Below the pieces are notes generated by a model, which saw nothing but the letters and a program-made list of their open reading frames with translations, ran no database searches and was not told where the DNA came from. The position numbers and the translations under genes are program-made. 49,513 bases of DNA from assembly GCA_023251775.1 (NCBI GenBank), contig JAHEYC010000005.1:27869-77381 (forward strand), given 5' to 3'. The DNA comes from Sphingobacteriaceae bacterium (GTDB lineage Bacteria > Bacteroidota > Bacteroidia > B-17B0 > Aurantibacillaceae). Positions 16,229 through 25,400 of the stretch are shown here, piece after piece; position 1 is the first letter of the stretch, and every line of letters starts with the position of its first letter.

Positions 16229-17430
16229 AGAAAGTACTTTACATATTTTTTCTATTCATGTTTTGCATTGTAACGCAGGCACAAACTACAATTACGTATC
16301 AGTGTATTCTAAGAAGTAATGCGCAAAAAGATACCATGTGCGATGGAAAAGTTATTCCCATTTTTGGTATCACAAGCACACTGGGTGGAGCAGCTAAAAT
16401 TCCTGCCAAGATCCTTTATTGCAATGAAGGTGATAGTGTTATTTTGAATACAAAAAGTATCTCCCAAAACGAACATCACACCATACATTTGCATGGATTG
16501 GATGTTGATACTAGGAATGATGGTGATCCTTCTACATCGTTTTGGCTAACTCATCAACAAGATACAACCTACAGTTTTAGAGCAAAAAATGCGGGAACGT
16601 ATTTATATCATTGTCATGCTGCCGATGTGATACATGTGCAAATGGGAATGTATGGCATGATCGTTGTGCGTGCTGCGGGAGCTGCAAAAACTGTTTGGAC
16701 AGGCGGTCCGGCTTACCATAAAGATTATAAATGGTTAACCAGCGAAGTAGATTCTGTTTGGCATTACCATCCCCCTATTCATGATACACTAATGGATACC
16801 TTGCATATTTCAAAATATGTACCCAATTATTTTTTGATCAACGGAAAATGCGGCGCTGAAATAAATGCAGATGATTCAATTCAAATAAAAGGTGCGCAAG
16901 GCGAAAAAATATTAATGCGAATGGCTAATATTGGCTATTTAGCGAACAGGATCATATTTCCTTCATGGTTAAACGCACAAATTTTAGATTCGGATGGCAG
17001 ACCTTTGCCTGCTGCGATGGTGAACGATACGTGTTACATGATGCCCGGAGAAAGATATAGCGTGTTGTTGCAAAGTGGTATTCAAGCCATAGGAACAGTA
17101 ACACTTGATTATATCGACATGAATACAAATGGCACAACACAAACCAATCTTGTGAATGTGAATATAGCCGGTGTTTATAGTGTAAAGGAGATCGAAAAAA
17201 CTAAAAAGGAATTATCGGTGTATCCTAATCCTTCCAATAATCAAATTACAATTAGCACAGATCTTACTGCGCCAAAAACCATTGAGATCTCAAATTACCT
17301 AGGGCAAAAGGTGATTGAAAAAGAATTTGTTTCAACGTTAGATGTTTCCTTGCTACCCGATGGTTTATATATCATAAAGCTCAAGAATAATTCGGGGGAG
17401 TTTTCAACGGAGAAATTTATTAAGCGGTAG
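16225..17430 (+). CDS. Multicopper-oxidase-like protein with T9SS sorting domain
   Basis: The 401-residue protein has a signal peptide (1-20), an N-terminal cupredoxin domain with HTIHLHG (His88, His90) and YHCHAADVIHVQMGMYG (His129-Cys130-His131, His137, Met140/142), a second cupredoxin-like domain (about 190-310) and a type A sorting domain (SVYPNPSNNQITI ... GLYIIKLK ... KFIKR). The intact HCH and Met ligands support a type 1 copper and part of a trinuclear or type 2 site. The start is TTG at 16225, overlapping the previous stop. A surface copper oxidase or copper-storage role is inferred; the substrate is unknown. Confidence 0.85.
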   Translation: MKKVLYIFFLFMFCIVTQAQTTITYQCILRSNAQKDTMCDGKVIPIFGITSTLGGAAKIPAKILYCNEGDSVILNTKSISQNEHHTIHLHGLDVDTRNDGDPSTSFWLTHQQDTTYSFRAKNAGTYLYHCHAADVIHVQMGMYGMIVVRAAGAAKTVWTGGPAYHKDYKWLTSEVDSVWHYHPPIHDTLMDTLHISKYVPNYFLINGKCGAEINADDSIQIKGAQGEKILMRMANIGYLANRIIFPSWLNAQILDSDGRPLPAAMVNDTCYMMPGERYSVLLQSGIQAIGTVTLDYIDMNTNGTTQTNLVNVNIAGVYSVKEIEKTKKELSVYPNPSNNQITISTDLTAPKTIEISNYLGQKVIEKEFVSTLDVSLLPDGLYIIKLKNNSGEFSTEKFIKR

Positions 17431-17442
17431 AGCTTTAACTTA

Positions 17443-17904
17443 TCACTCCATTTCTTGAAAAACAAATCTTTCGTTATAATCGATTTCGTGTTCCTTTAAG
17501 AAATTTTTATATTCCATTTTAAACGAAATGGTTTTATGATGTATTTCTTGATTTTGAATGTAATTAATTACTCTTGGAACGTGGCTTTTACTATAGGCAA
17601 ATGCCGCATAACCACTTTGCCACTCAAATTTTCCTTTAACAAATTTTCGTTCGTTGATCCATCTTGAAGAGGAGGTTTTAATTTCCCTTAACAAATCAGA
17701 CACAGATTGTGTTGGTCGCATTCCGATGAATAAATGAACATGATCGGGCATTCCATTCATACAAATCATTTTATGTCCATGGTTTTGAACGATGCCGGTA
17801 ATGTATTTATACAGTTCATCTTTCCATTGTGAATTGATAGACGCTTCTCTGTACTTCACAACAAAAATAAATTGCATGTGCATCTGTGTGTATGTATTTG
17901 CCAT
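17443..17904 (-). CDS. REP-associated tyrosine transposase (IS200/IS605 TnpA-like, Y1 HUH)
   Basis: The 153-residue protein has the HUH pair His55-Val-His57 in MPDHVHLFIG and a downstream catalytic tyrosine, probably Tyr115 in VINYIQNQEIHH (YxxxQ). These are the active-site elements of Y1 single-strand transposases. The length is usual. There are no obvious IS200 ends or accessory tnpB. Instead, REP-like hairpins lie directly upstream, which fits a RAYT domesticated to move or maintain REPs. The gene reads leftward against the cupredoxin operon. Its promoter closely resembles that of recA. Confidence 0.88.
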   Translation of the reverse strand: MANTYTQMHMQFIFVVKYREASINSQWKDELYKYITGIVQNHGHKMICMNGMPDHVHLFIGMRPTQSVSDLLREIKTSSSRWINERKFVKGKFEWQSGYAAFAYSKSHVPRVINYIQNQEIHHKTISFKMEYKNFLKEHEIDYNERFVFQEME

Positions 17905-17912
17905 AATTAAAA

Positions 17913-17960
17913 CAAAGGTAGTATCACAAACAAGGATTGATTGCTACATTTTGTAGTATT
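17913..17960 (-). promoter_or_regulatory. Transposase promoter with recA-like palindromic element
   Basis: On the minus strand a TACCTTTG box (17920-17913) lies 8 nt before the ATG. Upstream, 17960-17936 matches 24 of 25 bases of 33478-33502 before recA, including the palindrome at 17944-17956 (ctaca/tgtag). The palindrome-to-box gap is 23 nt here and 24 nt at recA. Confidence 0.7.
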
Positions 17961-17976
17961 ATTGAATTTATATATC

Positions 17977-18221
17977 GCCCCTACGGGGCTTCTTTAGTAT
18001 TGTGTATTGACGGTTACCAATATTTAGTCCCTACGGGACTAAAAATACAGTCGAAAAATCATGACAAATGATCCCGTTAAAGTTAAATGCACTCTGCATA
18101 GACTATGTCTAAACAATTCCTCTATGACTAGTGCGCAGTTTCGGATTTTCGGATTCTCGATCCCGTAGGGATCAAATATTGGTAATTACACTGCCCTCGA
18201 AAACTTAAGCCCCGTAGGGGC
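17977..18221. repeat. Symmetric cluster of REP-like hairpins (REPIN-like)
   Basis: Four short palindromes form two inverted pairs: gcccctacggggc (17977-17989) with gccccgtaggggc (18209-18221), and tagtccctacgggacta (18025-18041) with gatcccgtagggatc (18159-18173). The flanks are also inverted: ccaatatt precedes the left inner copy and aatattgg follows the right. A further palindrome (18099-18111, tagac/gtcta) lies near the centre. The stretch has no gene and sits next to the transposase, the usual setting of RAYT-associated REPs. Confidence 0.85.
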
Positions 18222-18233
18222 GACATATTGGTT

Positions 18234-19037
18234 TTATGCCTTCGCAAAAAACACATCATATCCATACTTCGCGATCATTATACTTACGATCAGCAAAAAT
18301 ATCTTGCGAATAAACGCATTTCCTTTTTTTAAGGCCATCTTAGATCCTAAATAACTTCCTGCAACGTTGAACACTGCCATAAGAATTGCCATCACTAAAA
18401 TAAATTGCCCATTCTTAATAAAAACGATCAATGCAGATATATTTGTGATGCAATTGATCACTTTGGCATAAGCAGAGGCTGTAACAAATTCAAAACCTAA
18501 CACAACAACAAAAGCTAATACCAAAAAACTTCCGGTGCCGGGACCAAAAAATCCATCGTAAAATCCAATAACCGTTGCAAATAAAGATCCATATACTGCT
18601 TGTTTCCAAAACACCAATGTTTTTGTTTCAACCGAGCCAAGATCTTTTTTGAAAAAAGTATACACAGCAATAATGATCAATATCATTAATATAAAAGGCT
18701 TTAACGATTCGGAATTGATACTGCTTACCGTTTTTGCACCAAAGTACGAGGCAATAAAAGCGAACAACGAAATAATAAAAAGCAAAACAAAATTAAATCG
18801 CACGCGTTGCATATATTGAAACGCGGCCACAGTTGTTCCACTAAAACCCGCAATTTTATTTGTGCCAAACAAAACAGGCAATGGAAGTTTTGGGAAATTA
18901 ATAAGTAAAAATGGGAGGATCACTAATCCCCCACCACCAACTACTGCATCAATAAAACCTGCGGCGAATGAGAATACAGCCAATAAGATCAGCATTACCA
19001 AACCATATTCATTTAATAATGCATTGATCTGGTCCAT
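18234..19037 (-). CDS. TSUP-family permease (TauE/SafE)
   Basis: The 267-residue protein has about eight hydrophobic segments and the family's paired glycine-rich motifs, FIDAVVGGGGLVILPFLL in the first half and GFYDGFFGPGTGSFLVLAF in the second. TSUP proteins move sulfite, sulfonates or other small anions across the inner membrane; the substrate here is not readable. Its ATG overlaps the stop of the histidine-kinase gene (TAATG), so the two are translationally coupled. This pairing suggests that the kinase senses something related to the transported anion. Confidence 0.88.
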   Translation of the reverse strand: MDQINALLNEYGLVMLILLAVFSFAAGFIDAVVGGGGLVILPFLLINFPKLPLPVLFGTNKIAGFSGTTVAAFQYMQRVRFNFVLLFIISLFAFIASYFGAKTVSSINSESLKPFILMILIIIAVYTFFKKDLGSVETKTLVFWKQAVYGSLFATVIGFYDGFFGPGTGSFLVLAFVVVLGFEFVTASAYAKVINCITNISALIVFIKNGQFILVMAILMAVFNVAGSYLGSKMALKKGNAFIRKIFLLIVSIMIAKYGYDVFFAKA

Positions 19038-20233
19038 TACTTCACTGCGAATTTAAGATCGAAGGTAAATCCTTTTTCATTTCCAAATTCGAACTTTGCA
19101 TCTAATTGTTCGGACAACGACCGTATTAAAACAAGACCTAATGTATCCGAGTCCATGCTTTCTTGCTCGGGCAAACCCGGACCATTATCTTTGTACGATA
19201 ACAATACCTCATTATCCACTTGCTTTATCCAAATAGACACACTCAAATTTCCTTTTGGTGTCATAGCATGTTTAAACGAATTGGTGATAAGTTCATTCAA
19301 TATCAAACCACAAGGAATGGCATGCGATAATTCGAGCTCAATAGTTTCGCAATCAAGTGTGATATTTGCTTTTGAAGCACCAACCGATTCGCGCAAGGCA
19401 TTTACAAGATCATTTGAATACTCTTTGAAATTTAGTCGCGTAAAACTTTTTGACGTGTAGATCTTTTGGTGCACTAAAGCCATCGAGAACACACGATTCC
19501 TGCACTCTTCCAAAGCTTCCTGAACTTCAAGTGAAGAAGAACTATTTTTCTTTAAATTCAAAAGGCTTGTAACAATATTCATATTGTTCTTTACCCTATG
19601 AAATACCTCAGCCAGTAATATCTCTTTTTCGTGAAGTATGTTCTTGATGAGTTTTTCTTGCCTTGCGTTCTCAAAAGAAACGGCCGTTACAAATAAAAAG
19701 GTAGTGAACAAGCTAAAAAATAAATTAATGGTCTTGATGTTCTCCATTACATCATCACTGAATTCAACCACTAACCATTGGTGACGCGACCCATAAAGTA
19801 CAACACAAGCCGACGCAAAACCAATGACAAAAATAATGGCCATATGTTTTATCATTTCTTTTTTGCCGAGCAATTGAACAATGATCATCACCAAAGGAAA
19901 ATATAAAAGGAATGCACAAGATGATGGTCCCATTTTTAAATTCAAAGAAGCGAACATTCCAAAGCCTATAGAACAAAAAATATAGGCTGCCCAAACATAT
20001 TTACCTAATCTATTGAATAAAATAACTAAAGGTGCCGATACGATCACTAAAATACAATCCCAATAAAAATTGCTGTAGTTAAAACTATAAAAAACAATAA
20101 GACCAAGTGAAACATTTATCGTGCCTAAAAAAGCCAAGATGTTGAGTTTTCTTATTAAAGCCATTTCCCAGGCTGTGTGATCGGGCCGAGTGCCCGTGTT
20201 GGCGTATGAATTGAGAAGATCTTTGAACGACAT
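19037..20233 (-). CDS. Membrane sensor histidine kinase, HisKA_2 type
   Basis: The 398-residue protein has about six membrane spans (about 28-185), a coiled linker and a HisKA_2 dimerisation domain with phospho-acceptor His212 in EVFHRVKNNMNIVTSLL. The ATPase domain follows, with an N box (LNELITNSFKHA) and G box (DNGPGLP). No periplasmic or PAS sensing domain is present, so the membrane part is the probable sensor. No response regulator is adjacent. It is coupled to the TSUP gene downstream and starts 15 nt after the helicase stop, so all three may be cotranscribed. Confidence 0.9.
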   Translation of the reverse strand: MSFKDLLNSYANTGTRPDHTAWEMALIRKLNILAFLGTINVSLGLIVFYSFNYSNFYWDCILVIVSAPLVILFNRLGKYVWAAYIFCSIGFGMFASLNLKMGPSSCAFLLYFPLVMIIVQLLGKKEMIKHMAIIFVIGFASACVVLYGSRHQWLVVEFSDDVMENIKTINLFFSLFTTFLFVTAVSFENARQEKLIKNILHEKEILLAEVFHRVKNNMNIVTSLLNLKKNSSSSLEVQEALEECRNRVFSMALVHQKIYTSKSFTRLNFKEYSNDLVNALRESVGASKANITLDCETIELELSHAIPCGLILNELITNSFKHAMTPKGNLSVSIWIKQVDNEVLLSYKDNGPGLPEQESMDSDTLGLVLIRSLSEQLDAKFEFGNEKGFTFDLKFAVK

Positions 20234-20248
20234 TAAACTTAGATCATT

Positions 20249-21490
20249 TTAATTTCTTTTGCGATCGTTGCTTTTATTGAAGGGTTTTTTAAAGCCTCCC
20301 TTTTTAAAATTCTTATTTCCTCCTTCAAATTTCCGTTTCGCCTCAGGATCGTATTTTGGAACTGGTCCCATCCCTTCGGGTAAGGATAATTTTGACACTT
20401 CAATTCCCATCAACGCTTCAATTTGACCAAAGCGTTGCATATCTTTTTCGTTGATGAATGTAATGGCAACGCCTTGTTTTGATGCACGCGCTGTTCTCCC
20501 AATTCTATGAATATAATCTTCAGGATCCGGCGGCGCATCATAATTTACAATTAAACTAATTCCATCCACATCAATGCCACGCGATAAAATATCGGTACCA
20601 ATTAAAACTCTTACACGCCTCGCTTTAAAATCGCGCATGATCTCTTCTCGTTCAGTTTGCTCAAGGTCGGAGTGAAATGCTTTGATAGACTTTTCTTTTC
20701 GACTTAAACTTTTTTCCAAGCGCTTTACATTTTCCTTCGTAGAAGAAAAAATAATGACCGACGAAAAATCCTCATTCTTTAATATCTCATGCAACAAAGG
20801 TTCTTTTTGCGCATCGTATAATACATATGCCTGTTGCAAAATTCCTGCAGCCGGTTTACTAATAGCAATATTGATACTTTCGGGTTCATGCAAAATTTGA
20901 TTCGCAAGCAAACGCATTTTTGGTGGCATGGTTGCCGAAAATAAAATAGTTTGACGTTTTTTTGGAAGATAACCAATGATCTGTTTGATATCATCAAAAA
21001 ATCCCATATCCAACATTCTATCCGCTTCATCCAAGACCAAATGTTGTAAATGCTCAAAGTTGATCGACCCATTTTGCAATAATGCTTTTAATCTTCCCGG
21101 AGTTGCTACAACAATATCCACACCATTCTCCATCGATTGCTTTTGATTTTCCCAAGCCATACCATCACTGCCTCCATAAATTGCAATTGAACCAACCGAA
21201 CAAAAATAACCTAAGCCATCTATTTGCTGATCTATTTGCAATGCAAGCTCTCGCGTTGGTGTGATGATGAGTGTATTTAAATGGCGTGTCTCTGCTTTTA
21301 AAATATGTTGAATGATTGGAAGTAAAAATGCTGCAGTTTTTCCTGTCCCTGTTTGCGCACAAGCAACAATATCCTTATTATTTAATATCACAGGCATTGC
21401 CTGCTCTTGAATAGGAGTGGGTTGTTTATAACCCATGCTATATAAACCCTCTAATAGGGATTCTTCAAAGTTAAAGTCGCTGAACGTCAA
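20249..21490 (-). CDS. DEAD-box ATP-dependent RNA helicase
   Basis: All core motifs are visible: Q motif GYKQPTPIQ, Walker A AQTGTGKT, PTRELA, DEAD, SAT and HRIGRTAR, followed by a short basic C-terminus rich in Lys, Asn and Gly. These enzymes unwind structured RNA in ribosome assembly and mRNA decay, often in the cold. I choose the TTG at 21490 (giving MTFSDFNFEESLLEGL, the usual family start). The longer ATG frame from 21541 adds 17 residues, and its coding sequence contains a TATCTTTG promoter box (minus strand 21522-21515) 24 nt before this TTG. Confidence 0.93.
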   Translation of the reverse strand: MTFSDFNFEESLLEGLYSMGYKQPTPIQEQAMPVILNNKDIVACAQTGTGKTAAFLLPIIQHILKAETRHLNTLIITPTRELALQIDQQIDGLGYFCSVGSIAIYGGSDGMAWENQKQSMENGVDIVVATPGRLKALLQNGSINFEHLQHLVLDEADRMLDMGFFDDIKQIIGYLPKKRQTILFSATMPPKMRLLANQILHEPESINIAISKPAAGILQQAYVLYDAQKEPLLHEILKNEDFSSVIIFSSTKENVKRLEKSLSRKEKSIKAFHSDLEQTEREEIMRDFKARRVRVLIGTDILSRGIDVDGISLIVNYDAPPDPEDYIHRIGRTARASKQGVAITFINEKDMQRFGQIEALMGIEVSKLSLPEGMGPVPKYDPEAKRKFEGGNKNFKKGGFKKPFNKSNDRKRN

Positions 21491-21514
21491 TTTAGTATCT
21501 GGTATTAATTCTTG

Positions 21515-21522
21515 CAAAGATA
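21515..21522 (-). promoter_or_regulatory. Predicted -7 box of the helicase gene
   Basis: Minus-strand TATCTTTG, a full match to TAnnTTTG, 24 nt upstream of the proposed TTG start and inside the longer reading frame. Confidence 0.5.
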
Positions 21523-21632
21523 CCATAATTTCCTTAAGCATTTTACTTGCAAAAAAGGCTTATTAACAGTGCTTTCGTGTTAAAAATTACCTTATTTAAC
21601 GCTAATAATTCTATAAAGCCATGGCCTTGTTG

Positions 21633-21640
21633 TAACTTTA
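21633..21640 (+). promoter_or_regulatory. Predicted -7 box 4 nt before a start codon
   Basis: TAACTTTA is followed by gttc and then the ATG at 21645, which predicts a leaderless or nearly leaderless mRNA. Confidence 0.5.
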
Positions 21641-21644
21641 GTTC

Positions 21645-22124
21645 ATGAAACATCTTTCGATACTTGCTTTAGGTTTTGCGACAAGCTTTTCGTTTGCGCA
21701 AGACACGCTTTATACCGTTAGCGGACAAAAAATTCCTGCAAAAGTTGTAGAGATAAATCAAACCGAGATCAAATATAAAAAGGCAAATAATCCTGATGGC
21801 CCTGTTTACGTTGTTGACAAAACCGATATAGCGCTTATTGAATATAAAAATGGCACAAAAGAATTATACGGAACCGGATCGGGTTCTAACGAAGGTGTAA
21901 ATACCGGCGATCAAAGTGTTGCAACAAATGGTCAACAACCAAGATCGCGCGTTAATGTAATTATTGGCGGAGGTTGGGGTTGGGGCTGGCCAATTTTTAA
22001 TAGTTGGGGCTGGTGGGGAGGTTATAATTCTTATCCGCGCGTGCGTTATTACCGACATAGTTATTACCGCCCTTTCCGCGGCGGACATCATCACCGTTAT
22101 CATTACGGCCGAAGAGGAAGATAA
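21645..22124 (+). CDS. Exported glycine/tryptophan-rich protein of unknown function
   Basis: The 159-residue protein has a signal peptide (1-19), a short beta-rich domain (about 20-75, DTLYTVSGQKIPAKVVEIN ... ALIEYKNGTKELY), a polar linker and a low-complexity C-terminus with GWGWGWP, WGWWGGY and many Arg, His and Tyr. The N-terminal domain resembles the small repeats found in Bacteroidota exported proteins that describe a property and its unit of display (xxTVSGxxI...VxEI). I assign no function. It is monocistronic, ending at a strong terminator. Confidence 0.78.
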   Translation: MKHLSILALGFATSFSFAQDTLYTVSGQKIPAKVVEINQTEIKYKKANNPDGPVYVVDKTDIALIEYKNGTKELYGTGSGSNEGVNTGDQSVATNGQQPRSRVNVIIGGGWGWGWPIFNSWGWWGGYNSYPRVRYYRHSYYRPFRGGHHHRYHYGRRGR

Positions 22125-22134
22125 AAAATCTTAG

Positions 22135-22157
22135 AACCACCATACAGGTGGTTTTTT
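22135..22157 (+). terminator. Intrinsic terminator
   Basis: Stem aaccacc (22135-22141) and ggtggtt (22147-22153) with a 5-nt loop, running into a T tract, 10 nt after the stop of the glycine/tryptophan-rich gene. Confidence 0.85.
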
Positions 22158-22194
22158 ATTTTTAGGTAGGAAATTGTATCTTAAGATAAGGATT

Positions 22195-22243
22195 ATAAAA
22201 TCACGCCGATCTTGCTAAATTGATAAGCTTGGGGTGATTTTAT
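22195..22243. repeat. Inverted repeat in a gene-free stretch (22158-22428)
   Basis: The arms ataaaatcac (22195-22204) and gtgattttat (22234-22243) are perfect complements around a 29-nt loop. The surrounding ~300 bp hold no gene. A TATATTTG box at 22270-22277 could start the next gene's transcript with a leader of about 150 nt. Confidence 0.6.
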
Positions 22244-22428
22244 GGCCTATATTTTTGAATAATTTTGATTATATTTGGTGTAATAGGATGATGAAACATA
22301 CTAATATCAAATATCATGCTCCACTTTTGCAATGATGGTTATTTATAGTGTATTCAATAATTATAACTTCCACTGCAATAAGATCAAATGAAATGTCGCA
22401 AGTGAATATTTATTAAAATAGTTTATAC

Positions 22429-25400
22429 ATGAGATCATTTTTTTTCTTTTTAGGCTTTATTACAGTAACCGGTTTTTCCTTTGCTCAAAACTGGAGAGAC
22501 CTGATACAAAAACCTAACGCTAATTTTTATGAGATCCAACGGGAATTTAATATGCATTATAAAGAGAAAGAGGCTCTCAGGGAAAAGGAGGAACATGATA
22601 TAAACGAAGAATCTGATGGATTTGAGGGATTTAAAAGGTGGGAGTATTTTGTTGAACCTCGCGTTTACCCAAGTGGTGATCTTGCTTTATTAAACCAGAC
22701 AGCGAAAAATTTTCAAGATTTTTTGACCAGATATCATGCAGAAGATCCAAATCAAGATCTTCAATTGCAATCAAGAATAGCCGCTCCGGCGGTTTGGACA
22801 CCCATGGGTCCTTTTGGTTCAATTTCCGGGATCAGTGTTGATGGTCAGTATTTGAAAAATGGAAGACTTAATTTTATCACTATTCATCCAAGCAACCCTC
22901 TTCAATTATTTGTTGGGGCGCCGGCCGGCGGACTATGGACATCTACTGATGGAGGAATAAGTTGGACTACAAATACAAACAACCTGCCTGTAATAGGCTG
23001 TTCAGATCTAGCCATAGATCCAATAAATACTAACATTATGTATCTGGCAACCGGCGACGCAGTTCTTGGTAATACACAAAGCATAGGTGTTTTAAGATCA
23101 ACAGACGGAGGCCTTACATGGAACAGTACCGGACCTTTGGGAGGCAATCAAATTAGAAGGCTCATTATTAATCCTGTAAATCCACAAATATTAATTGCCG
23201 CAACAAATACAGGTGTGTACAGAACCTCAAATGGCTGCACAACATGGACCCAGGTTGATTCAAATTGGTTGTGTTATGATCTGGAGTTTCAACCCGGAAA
23301 TCCAAGTATTGTTTATGCGGGTAGTTGGGGTGATTTCAAACGTTCTTCAGACGGAGGTATTACATGGATCCAAATTAGCAATGGTATTCCAAATACCGGA
23401 GTATACAAAATGGCTGTTGCCGTTACTCCGGCCAATCCCAATGTAGTTTACGTTGTGGCCGGAGACAATTCAAATAGCACCTTTCTTGGTTTTTATAAAT
23501 CGTTAGATGCCGGTGTCACTTTTAGTATCATGCCAACTACTTTAAACTTGTTCGGATGGTCTGATACCGGTAATGATCCAGGCGGATCGGCATATCGTCA
23601 AATTGCGGCATCTCCTACTAATTCTAATGAAGTAGTTGTAGGTGCCTTAAATGTTTGGAGAACCCCTGATGGAGGTGGTACTTGGGGTATTTATGGGCAT
23701 TGGCTTGGAACAAACTCTCCATTTATTCATGCCGATCAACAGGATATCGAATTTGATGCAAATGGAACTTTGTACGGAATTAATGATGGTTCAATTTTTA
23801 AAAGGACCGGCTCTACTTGGACAGATATGTCGGTTGGTATGAATATTTCACAAATATATAAGATCGGTACTTCGGCTCTAACACCAAATAAATGGATAAC
23901 CGGGCATCAGGATAATGGTACTCCTATTTATTCAAGCGGTACTTATTCGGCATCTCTTGGTTCGGATGGAATGGACTGCTTTATTGATCGCACAAATGAT
24001 AATAATTTATTTGCATCATGGTATTTTGGAAACTTAAAAAGGTCTGTTAATGGAGGGGCAACTTGGAACGCATACACATCCGGTCTCACACAAATGGGTT
24101 CATGGGTAACTCCATGGAAACAAGATCCTCAATCACCGGGAATAATATATGCTGGATGTACCGACATGTTTAAATCTGTTCTTGCAACCGGAACCTGGAC
24201 ACAAATCGGAACTATTCCGGGAAGCGGCTGGATCACTGAATTTGCAGTTGCCCCTTCGAACAATCTTGTAATTTACGCAGTAAAAGGAGGAACGGCTCCT
24301 GCGATATACAAAACAAATGATGGTGGCGTTTCCTGGAATAATGTTACAGCAACCGTGCCTCTATCGATCACAGCAATGCCCACCTATGTTTTTATTCATC
24401 CAAACACCCCAAACAAAGCTTGGTTAACATTAAGCGGGTATTCTGCCGGAAATAAAATATTTTACACCAATAACGGTGGGGCATCTTGGACCAATGTCAC
24501 AAGTAATCTACCTAATATTCCTGCAAACTGTGGAATATATCAAAACGGAAGTCCTGATAGAATTTATATTGGAATGGATGCCGGAGTTTATTATAAAGAT
24601 AGCCTATCTACAAACTGGACCTTATATAATTCAGGATTGCCAAACACGCCAATTTCGGATATGGAAATTTCTCCTGCTGACCCTAATAAATTGATCGCTT
24701 CTACTTACGGAAGAGGAGTGTGGAAAGTTGACTTAGCAAATCAACCTGTTAGCGCATTTAATTATAATGGTAGTTCCTGCATACTCGATCCGATCCAATT
24801 TAATGACGCCTCAGTTAATAGTCCCACAACATGGAGCTGGAGTGTAACTCCAAATACAGGAATAACGATAAACGCTCCGAATTTGCAAAACCCTTCGATC
24901 ACGTTTGCTAATCCGGGCACATACACTGTAGCTTTATTCACTACAAATAATGTTGGACCCGGCAACATATATACCCAAACAATAACTATAAATCCTTTAC
25001 CAACAGTATATGCTATTACCAGTGCAACACAAGTATGTTTAGATAACGTTGTTTGGCTAACCGGCATTGGAGCAAATACATATACTTGGCAACCACAAAA
25101 TTTAACCGGTAACCCAGTTACCTATACACCAAATGCAACTCAAACATATACTTGTTATGGCACTGATGTTAACGGTTGTATAGGAAAAAAATTACTGACA
25201 GTAAGCGTAAAAATTTGTTCCGGACTATTACAAAACACAGGAGAAACCGTTTTCTTTACTGTATATCCAAACCCGGTTTCTGAGAGTTTAGTAATTACAT
25301 ATCAAACTAGTGGTACTTCAAATGTAACTATTGAACTAAGCGACCCTTTCGGAAAAGTTATATTAAAAAAAGACCATTTATTTAGTAAAAATAATTTCAG

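Noticed and set aside
17443-17904. Complete IS200/IS605 insertion sequence
   Set aside because: No clear left and right end hairpins or tnpB flank the gene; the neighbouring hairpins come in inverted pairs like REPs.
17977-18221. CRISPR array
   Set aside because: The repeats are short palindromes in inverted pairs with unequal spacing, not direct repeats with constant spacers, and there are no cas genes.
19037-20233. TAAGTTTA directly before the kinase ATG as a promoter
   Set aside because: The box abuts the start codon with no gap, so initiation would fall inside the gene; the kinase is more likely transcribed with the upstream helicase.
22158-22428. Riboswitch in the leader of the large propeller gene
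   Set aside because: Apart from one simple inverted repeat located before the promoter box, no known aptamer core is visible.
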